A DNA stretch of 33,100 nucleotides from Candidatus Omnitrophota bacterium (GTDB taxonomy: Bacteria; Omnitrophota; Gorgyraeia; B26-G9). The DNA lies in contig JAHITE010000042.1 of assembly GCA_018817585.1 (NCBI GenBank), positions 1-33,100 of the forward strand, written 5' to 3'. Below are positions 27,437 to 33,100 of this stretch, one piece after another. A program made the translations under genes and the position numbers. The notes under the pieces are model-generated. The model did not search any database and had not been told where the DNA came from. It was given only the letters and a program-made list of their open reading frames with translations. Position 1 is the first letter of the stretch. Every line of letters starts with the position of its first letter.

Positions 27437-28333
27437 ATGATTCACAGAGAATTCACTCCAATCCTAAGAGATATAAACGGGAACATCTTATTTAAAACCA
27501 ATCAACTAATAACCCGAGAAACAATCAAACAGATTGTTAAAGACAGAAATTTTGACTCAAGTAAAGTCAATCTCTCTGACTCGCCGATTGCTGATGATAT
27601 TATTCACGCAATTAACCGCGGCATATATAAAATAATTTTTTCCCAGGAAAATGACGCGCGGCAACTCGTGAAAATTATAAAACAAACAGTGCTCAATGCC
27701 GCAATTCTTTCCGAGCTAAATAATATAAAAACACTTATGCCCAATACGTATAGCCATATCCTGGTTGTGGCTGCTCTCTCGATTAAGATCTGCATTGATA
27801 TGAATGATGATCGCTTTGATCCTTTAAGAATTGCCAGCATCGGATTAGTCCATGATCTAGGAAAATCACGCTTGCCGCTAAGTATTCTAGAAAAAAACTC
27901 ACCTTTAACTGATGCTGAGTTTAAAGTCATTCAGGAACATCCGATAATTGAATACCTGTTAATATCGCATTATCTGAATAACCCAAAATCTTTTATTGCC
28001 TTAGCTGGTTTTGCGCATCATGAACGTTTGGACGGAAGCGGCTATCCCCGGGGAATAAAACAATTAGATAATTACATTCAGACAATAATCCCTTGCGATG
28101 TTTTTGATGCCCTGACCAGTCATCGTCCATACCGCAATGAACCGTTTACGGTAAGAGCAGCCCTGGATCTGCTGCTGGCTGAATCGAGAAAAGGCAGAGT
28201 GAATAAAAAATTTGTGAAATGTCTGATCAGTTATGTCAGAAAAGATAAACAGCATTATAAGCAAGTAAAAATCTCCGAAGAAAACAGAGATGCTCCACCC
28301 CGGATTAATCATTACGGCAAAAGAAAAAAGTAA
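27437..28333 (+). CDS. HD-GYP domain protein, probable c-di-GMP phosphodiesterase
   Basis: 298 residues and the only plus-strand gene in the window. A 100-residue N-terminal region of unknown type precedes an HD-GYP domain with all expected residues: His107, His139-Asp140 with GK at 142-143, His168, HHERLDGSGYP (194-204; GYP at 202-204), and DVFDALTSHRPYR (221-233). HD-GYP enzymes hydrolyse c-di-GMP. There is no receiver domain or membrane segment, so it is cytoplasmic, with an N-terminal domain that may sense something. The ribosome site is weak (AAAGG about 13 bases before the ATG). It is convergent with tilS. It could act on the same c-di-GMP pool read by the riboswitch and PilZ protein in this window. 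Confidence 0.93.
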   Translation: MIHREFTPILRDINGNILFKTNQLITRETIKQIVKDRNFDSSKVNLSDSPIADDIIHAINRGIYKIIFSQENDARQLVKIIKQTVLNAAILSELNNIKTLMPNTYSHILVVAALSIKICIDMNDDRFDPLRIASIGLVHDLGKSRLPLSILEKNSPLTDAEFKVIQEHPIIEYLLISHYLNNPKSFIALAGFAHHERLDGSGYPRGIKQLDNYIQTIIPCDVFDALTSHRPYRNEPFTVRAALDLLLAESRKGRVNKKFVKCLISYVRKDKQHYKQVKISEENRDAPPRINHYGKRKK

Positions 28334-28363
28334 TCTTTTATATTAAATCTTATTGTTTACTAT

Positions 28364-29773
28364 TTATTTAATTCTTTTAATTACTATTTTCAGAATATTT
28401 TTTGTCCGCGCTGTGACTTTAAAATCATCAGAAATCCGCATATTTGCCACCAGAATTATTTTATTATCTGATAAGATCAGGGGAATACGCTGCTTTAGCT
28501 CTAGGTCAATTTTCTGATCAATTAAAAATTTCTTAATTTTCCGCGAGCCTGTACTGCCCAAAGGCTTAAACCGATCTCCGGCAATCCAGACTCGGACAAT
28601 CAAGGGAAATTTTATTGCGTCAAAATCCAGGTATTCAGTACTCAGAGGTTTTTGCTTAAGCCTAATCCTGCCTTTGACTTTTACTGCTTTAAACAAATAT
28701 CCCAGACTTTTAATCTTAAGCTCTTTGCCCAACTCTAAAAAAAACTTTTTATTTTCTAAAGCATTAACCAGCGCTTTTTTTTTAATCAAAAATTTCAGAT
28801 ACTGTCTGGTCTTAGCCACCTGAATAGATTTCGGCAAATCCAAGATCTGACCGCTTAAAACATTTTCTTTAACAAAATTATCAATAATGCTTATATGCTT
28901 ATAATCAATTCCGGTTATGTCTCCGCTTAAATTAAATATAATTTTCCGAATAATCTCCGAACGGATTATCGGCATCAGCATAACGAACTTCTGTCGAAAA
29001 ATACTAATCTCATTGTTTTTTTCAGAATAGATAATCCGCGGATAAACCAAGTCCAATTTTGTTTGAATAAAACTTTCGGTTTTTTGAGCATTATCCGCCA
29101 ATCTGAGAATATTTTCTTTTAAAGCCGGACTTACTTGCTCAAGCAAAGGCAGCACATCTAACCTGACTTTGTTTCTAAAGTAATTTTTCTCAAGATTACT
29201 TGAGTCAGTCCTGAATTTTATTTTATTTTTTTTAAGATAGCTGAGGATCTGCGACTTTTCAATGCTAAGTAATGGCCGGACTAGCAGCATATTTTCCGAT
29301 GCGTTGAGCAGCTTCATTCCGCCCAGGCCTTTAACCCCTGTACCGCGGAGGATACGCATTAAAATTGTCTCAACCTGATCATCTTTTGTATGCGCTAAGA
29401 TAACTTTTTTCATGTTTTGCGCTTGACAAACATTGGAAAAGAAATTATAGCGGGCAAATCTCGCTGCCTGCTCCACTGACATTTTATTTTGCTTAGCAAG
29501 TTTAGCCACATCAACTCTTGTTTTAAAAAAAGGCATTCCCCAAGCTGCGGCAATCCTGGTAACAAATGCCTCATCGGCATCAGATTCATCGCCTCTTAAG
29601 CAATGGTTAAGATGCGCCACCGCGATTTGTAAACCATAGGTCTGGTTGAGCTGCCTTAAAACATCGAGCAAAAATACTGAGTCCGAACCTCCGGAAACAC
29701 AAACCAATACTTTTTCTTTTTGCTTGAAAAGCTTATTAATTGCAATTGTGGATTTAATTTTTTCAATAACCAT
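28364..29773 (-). CDS. tilS: tRNA(Ile)-lysidine synthase
   Basis: 469 residues. It converts C34 of tRNA-Ile(CAU) to lysidine so that it reads AUA. The N-type ATP pyrophosphatase loop SGGSDS is at 27-32, followed by HLNHCLRGDESDADEAF and AHTKDDQVETILMRILRG. The C-terminal domain (GSRKIKKFLIDQKI) is complete. It begins only 14 bases after the U-run of the hppA terminator and has no visible ribosome site. TTGCTG and TATTCT, 17 bases apart, would start transcription at or next to the ATG, so it may be leaderless. Confidence 0.95.
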   Translation of the reverse strand: MVIEKIKSTIAINKLFKQKEKVLVCVSGGSDSVFLLDVLRQLNQTYGLQIAVAHLNHCLRGDESDADEAFVTRIAAAWGMPFFKTRVDVAKLAKQNKMSVEQAARFARYNFFSNVCQAQNMKKVILAHTKDDQVETILMRILRGTGVKGLGGMKLLNASENMLLVRPLLSIEKSQILSYLKKNKIKFRTDSSNLEKNYFRNKVRLDVLPLLEQVSPALKENILRLADNAQKTESFIQTKLDLVYPRIIYSEKNNEISIFRQKFVMLMPIIRSEIIRKIIFNLSGDITGIDYKHISIIDNFVKENVLSGQILDLPKSIQVAKTRQYLKFLIKKKALVNALENKKFFLELGKELKIKSLGYLFKAVKVKGRIRLKQKPLSTEYLDFDAIKFPLIVRVWIAGDRFKPLGSTGSRKIKKFLIDQKIDLELKQRIPLILSDNKIILVANMRISDDFKVTARTKNILKIVIKRIK

Positions 29774-29786
29774 AGGAATAGAATAT

Positions 29787-29838
29787 AAAAAAAAATAAGG
29801 AACAGCAAGTAAATACTTATACTTTCCTGCTGCTCCTT
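29787..29838 (-). terminator. Strong intrinsic terminator after hppA
   Basis: A 13-bp stem on the minus strand (AAGGAGCAGCAGG against CTTGCTGTTCCTT, with two G-U pairs) is followed closely by nine U residues. It ends just before tilS and should insulate tilS from hppA transcription. Confidence 0.88.
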
Positions 29839-29858
29839 ATCGATAATTATCTTTATTT

Positions 29859-31958
29859 TTATTTAAATAAGCTGTTCGCGACAACAAATGAGGCAAATAC
29901 AATAGAAACCATGGACATAAGTTTAATCAGGATATTGATCGAAGGTCCGGATGTATCTTTAAACGGATCACCTACTGTATCACCAACAACCGCGGCTTTA
30001 TGCGCATTGCTGCCTTTACCGCCGAGATTACCTTCTTCAATGTATTTCTTAGCATTGTCCCAAGCACCACCGGAATTAGCCATCATTACCGCAAGCACAA
30101 ACCCGCAAACAGTACCGCCAACCAGTAAACCAACTACGGCTTCAACTCCCATTAACAGGCCAACAGCCACTGGAGTAATTATTGCTAATAGCGAAGGAAC
30201 AATCATTTCTTTCTGAGCGCCGATTGTCGCGATATTTACGCATGAAGCATAATCAGCTTTGGCTTTTCCTTCCATCAGTCCTTTTATTTCTTTAAACTGT
30301 CTTCTGACTTCAAACACAATTTTCTCAGCAACTTTACCAACTGCTTTCATGGTTAATGCCGAAAACAAAAACGGCATCATTCCGCCAATAAATAGACCAA
30401 CCATTACTCTGGGATTCATTAAACTAAGTTCAAGATCTTTACCAAAAATATGCAATTCTTCTCTATACGCGGCAATCAAAGCAAGCGCTGTTAAAGCTGC
30501 TGAACCAATGGCAAAACCTTTACCCGTAGCAGCAGTGGTATTACCCAGAGCATCCAGAGCATCAGTACGTTTGCGCACTTCTGGATCTAATCCTGCCATC
30601 TCCGCGTTTCCTCCGGCATTATCAGCAACCGGACCATAAGCGTCAGTGGCCAAAGTAATCCCAAGTGTACTCAACATACCAACCGCGGCAATACCGATTC
30701 CATACAAACCCATATTATAATCAGCAGCTCCGCCGGCAAAATAAAAACTTGCTAATATCGCGCCGCCAACAACTATAACCGGAATCGCGGTTGAAAACAT
30801 GCCTACTGCCATGCCGGAAATAATAACTGTTGCCGGACCAGTAGCCGAACTATTCGCAATACTTTTTGTTGGATTATATTGATGGGATGTATAGTATTCT
30901 GTAGAAAAGCCAATTATAATTCCCGCTATCAGTCCGGAAACAATTGACCAATAGATTCCCATATGTTCACCCAGCGTTTTTTGGACTATAAAATAAGCAC
31001 CGACAAAAACAATCGCGGCCGCAACCAGCACTCCCCGGCGCAATGCTTTTAATAATACTTCCTGTTTAGCTTCTTCACCGCTGCGTACAAAAAAAGTACC
31101 GACAATCGAAGCTAATACACCCAAGGTTGCCAAAACCAAAGGAACGGTAATTCCTCTAATTCCTAAGCCTGCCGCTGAGGCCAGGGCCATTGTCGCGACA
31201 ATTGATCCAACATAAGATTCATAAAGATCAGCGCCCATACCAGCCACGTCACCCACATTGTCTCCTACGTTATCAGCAATAACCGCAGGGTTACGCGGAT
31301 CATCTTCCGGAATACCAGCTTCAATTTTACCCACCAGATCAGCTCCAACATCAGCGCCTTTGGTGAAAATTCCGCCGCCAACTCGAGCAAATAAAGCCAT
31401 TGAACTTGCGCCCATACCAAATGTAAGCATTGTGGAAGTAATTGCCCCGATCTTATCCAAACCATGCGGCAAGGCATGAGAAGAATAATATGAATTAAGA
31501 ATCGTATACCAGATGCTTAAATCAAGCAGCCCTAAGCCAACCACAACCAAGCCCATTACCGCTCCGCTGGAAAAAGCCACCCGTAATCCGCTGTTAAGAC
31601 TTTCACTTGCCGCCTGAGCAGTCCGTGAACTGGCCCGAGTCGCGATCATCATCCCGATAAACCCGGATAATCCTGAGAAAAAACCACCGCTTAAAAAAGC
31701 AAAAGGAACAAAAATCGCGAGATATCCTTTGGACACCAAGTAACTGAGCAATACAACAACTATCGCAAAGAATACACCAACAACCATATATTGTCTTTTA
31801 AGATATGCTGCCGCGCCTTCTTTAACAGCATTCGCTATTTCCTTCATCGTGTCATTACCTTCGTTCTGCTTCATTATAAAAGCAGTGAGAAAGCCGGCAA
31901 AAACCAAGGCCGCGGATGATCCTAAGAACGTTAAAATTACCAACAACTTATCACTCAT
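29859..31958 (-). CDS. hppA: Membrane-bound ion-pumping pyrophosphatase
   Basis: 699 residues with about 16 hydrophobic helices. It hydrolyses pyrophosphate to pump H+ or Na+ across the membrane. The substrate-binding stretch [20 protein letters not shown] followed by [20 protein letters not shown] is intact, and so is the second acidic cluster near the C-terminus ([15 protein letters not shown]). [15 protein letters not shown] carries Ala where K+-independent enzymes have Lys, so this is the K+-dependent type; whether it moves Na+ or H+ cannot be read here. GAGGAGGAG before the ATG is a strong ribosome site. It has its own promoter and terminator. Confidence 0.96.
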   Translation of the reverse strand: MSDKLLVILTFLGSSAALVFAGFLTAFIMKQNEGNDTMKEIANAVKEGAAAYLKRQYMVVGVFFAIVVVLLSYLVSKGYLAIFVPFAFLSGGFFSGLSGFIGMMIATRASSRTAQAASESLNSGLRVAFSSGAVMGLVVVGLGLLDLSIWYTILNSYYSSHALPHGLDKIGAITSTMLTFGMGASSMALFARVGGGIFTKGADVGADLVGKIEAGIPEDDPRNPAVIADNVGDNVGDVAGMGADLYESYVGSIVATMALASAAGLGIRGITVPLVLATLGVLASIVGTFFVRSGEEAKQEVLLKALRRGVLVAAAIVFVGAYFIVQKTLGEHMGIYWSIVSGLIAGIIIGFSTEYYTSHQYNPTKSIANSSATGPATVIISGMAVGMFSTAIPVIVVGGAILASFYFAGGAADYNMGLYGIGIAAVGMLSTLGITLATDAYGPVADNAGGNAEMAGLDPEVRKRTDALDALGNTTAATGKGFAIGSAALTALALIAAYREELHIFGKDLELSLMNPRVMVGLFIGGMMPFLFSALTMKAVGKVAEKIVFEVRRQFKEIKGLMEGKAKADYASCVNIATIGAQKEMIVPSLLAIITPVAVGLLMGVEAVVGLLVGGTVCGFVLAVMMANSGGAWDNAKKYIEEGNLGGKGSNAHKAAVVGDTVGDPFKDTSGPSINILIKLMSMVSIVFASFVVANSLFK

Positions 31959-32014
31959 TTAACTCCTCCTCTTGGTAGTAATTGAGTCTTAACATAATAC
32001 AAATTGAAGTTTTT

Positions 32015-32042
32015 ATTTTACTATAACTGAAGAAAAAATCAA
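32015..32042 (-). promoter_or_regulatory. Promoter for hppA
   Basis: Minus strand: TTGATT (32037-32042), a 16-base spacer, and TAAAAT (32015-32020), about 50 bases upstream of the ATG. Confidence 0.6.
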
Positions 32043-32129
32043 GGGGATTATTATAAAATTTTTAAGAATAAATTTTAGACAATAAATCAGAAGAAAATTA
32101 CTCATTAAAAATCAGAAAATCAACTAATT

Positions 32130-32471
32130 TCAATCCTTTGGGTGCTTAACAGTCAAATCTAAAATATCTTTATCGGAAAAATTACTTTTTATAACTATAT
32201 GCCGCATCCCCGGCTTATTCTTTTCCACTTTGGCAGTACCGAAAACCTTATCCGCCAAATCAAGTTTAGTTTGCCATTTTTTTCTAAAAGCCATCCAATT
32301 ATCATCAAGATCCTTGATTAATTGATGCAGTTTTTGTTCATCAAGCTCTTCTTTGTTTAAATCCTCCGGGTATTTATTAACCAGATAATCCATTTCTTCA
32401 AGATATGAATCAAAGATATCTTCTTCCCAAATATCTTTTTTCGAGTTCTTTTTACTTCCTGAATTTTTCAT
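32130..32471 (-). CDS. Small hypothetical cytoplasmic protein
   Basis: 113 residues from the ATG at 32471, preferred because AAAGGGG sits 7 bases before it; a longer frame to 32531 has no ribosome site. After a Lys/Ser-rich start (MKNSGSKKNSKKD) it is acidic and helical (EEDIFDSYLEEMDYLVNKY, ELDEQKLHQLIKDLDDNW), ending in a short possibly beta region. There is no signal or membrane segment and no family was recognised. Confidence 0.65.
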   Translation of the reverse strand: MKNSGSKKNSKKDIWEEDIFDSYLEEMDYLVNKYPEDLNKEELDEQKLHQLIKDLDDNWMAFRKKWQTKLDLADKVFGTAKVEKNKPGMRHIVIKSNFSDKDILDLTVKHPKD

Positions 32472-32606
32472 AATAAACCCCTTTATTTTACCCGTCATTT
32501 TAAGTTTAATGATTTTTGAGGTAAAAGTCAAACAAAAAACTATTAAATTTACATTCTGTTTTATCCAAAAAAAAGCTTTTAACTTAAGCCTCTATATTTA
32601 TTGGCA

Positions 32607-32891
32607 TTAGATCAACTTTAATTTAAAAATATAATAAATTGAAATCCCGATTATCAGAAGCAAAAATAAGCTGATCAATATCAGCAATATTTTGGTTGAT
32701 TTATTTGATTTAACAATATTATCCAGACTAAGCCTTAGGCTGTAAATATTTTGACTTAAATCCGTTACAGATCCCATAAACCGCACATCCAGCTCAGCAC
32801 GCATAGCTTTTTCCATCGGAGAATCGATCATTCTCGCCATGCTTTGCACAATTTCCTTGTTGCTTAATTTATGAATCTCACTTAAATTCAC
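32607..32891 (-). CDS. Small tail-anchored membrane protein
   Basis: 94 residues from a GTG at 32891, chosen because CAGGAG lies about 6 bases upstream; the longer frame to 32990 would begin upstream of its own promoter. Residues 1-65 are soluble and helical (IVQSMARMIDSPMEKAMRAEL). A single hydrophobic helix (about 69-90, ILLILISLFLLLIIGISIYYI) anchors the C-terminus. It has a strong promoter of its own. The function is unknown. Confidence 0.65.
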   Translation of the reverse strand: MNLSEIHKLSNKEIVQSMARMIDSPMEKAMRAELDVRFMGSVTDLSQNIYSLRLSLDNIVKSNKSTKILLILISLFLLLIIGISIYYIFKLKLI

Positions 32892-32930
32892 GTTATCTCC
32901 TGAAAAATATATTTCGTACTTTATGTTTAA

Positions 32931-32959
32931 ATAATATCTATACGCTGATAAAAAGTCAA
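32931..32959 (-). promoter_or_regulatory. Sigma-70 promoter for the tail-anchored protein gene
   Basis: Minus strand: TTGACT (32954-32959), a 17-base spacer, and TATTAT (32931-32936). It lies inside the longer open frame, which supports the downstream GTG start. Confidence 0.8.
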
Positions 32960-32994
32960 GTTTTCGCAAGTGAATACTAGGACAAAACAAGTTT

Positions 32995-33023
32995 AACTAA
33001 AAAACCACCATTTAAATGGTGGT
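32995..33023 (-). terminator. Terminator after the tRNA-Met gene
   Basis: AACCACCATTTAAATGGTGGTT (33002-33023) is a near-perfect palindrome followed on the minus strand by a run of U residues. Confidence 0.85.
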
Positions 33024-33028
33024 TAATT

Positions 33029-33100
33029 TTGGTGACGGCGGGTGGAGTTGAACCACCGACATAACGGGTATGAGCCGTTCTCTCTAACCGGGCTGAGATA
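33029..33100 (-). tRNA. tRNA-Met (CAT), 5' end outside window
   Basis: On the minus strand the gene runs from base 8 of the tRNA (TATCTCAGC) through the anticodon arm AACGG-CTCATAC-CCGTT (anticodon CAT), the T arm GGTGG-TTCAACT-CCACC and acceptor strand CGCCGTC to an encoded CCA. The first seven bases (predicted GACGGCG) are beyond 33100. The anticodon arm lacks the three G-C pairs of initiators and resembles the Bacillus elongator. A tRNA-Ile2 (also CAT) is less likely. Confidence 0.9.

Noticed and set aside
32892..32990. Longer N-terminus for the tail-anchored small protein
   Set aside because: A consensus promoter (32931-32959) sits inside the extension, and the GTG at 32891 has a good ribosome site.

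Overview
The window looks like a chromosomal segment of a low-GC Gram-negative bacterium with an outer membrane. It carries Mla-type lipid transport genes (MlaE, MlaF, MlaD) and a lipoprotein exporter (LolC/E, LolD), together with a Firmicutes-style McsA-McsB-ClpC protein-quality module. A very long secreted C39-peptidase-like protein and a c-di-GMP riboswitch are also present. This mix suggests an uncultured lineage such as Omnitrophota or a relative, but the assignment is inference; no rRNA is present. Nearly every gene is on the minus strand, so transcription runs from high to low coordinates. The only plus-strand gene is an HD-GYP protein.

High-coordinate part (33100 to 27400): the 3' part of a tRNA-Met with its terminator, two small hypothetical genes, a K+-dependent-type membrane pyrophosphatase (hppA), tilS, and the plus-strand HD-GYP gene with its own promoter.

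Housekeeping block (27000 to 9490): lysS, lolC/E, lolD, ilvE, mcsA, mcsB, clpC, mlaE, mlaF, mlaD, radA, a YacL-like PIN/TRAM gene, ispD, ispF, cysE, cysS. With tilS in front, this follows the order of the Bacillus subtilis tilS...lysS...mcsA-mcsB-clpC-radA-(disA)-yacL-ispD-ispF-(gltX)-cysE-cysS region, without ctsR, disA and gltX. Envelope-transport genes and ilvE are inserted. Three copies of a roughly 125-bp palindromic repeat and a 7-bp tandem repeat lie in the gaps here or just beyond the end of the block.

Low-coordinate part (9480 to 1): a ROK-type repressor with a consensus promoter, a small membrane protein, then a c-di-GMP-linked locus. The locus has a consensus promoter, a c-di-GMP-I (GEMM) riboswitch with extra hairpins, a terminator, a small secreted protein, a second terminator, a PilZ protein, two exported proteins with AGY-type helical repeats, and a >1428-residue exported protein. 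That last protein has the same repeats plus a C39-like peptidase domain with an apparent C384-H471-D487 triad, and it runs off the window edge. The riboswitch, the PilZ receptor and the HD-GYP phosphodiesterase together suggest that export of these large and repeat-bearing proteins is tied to c-di-GMP. This is the most interesting part of the window.
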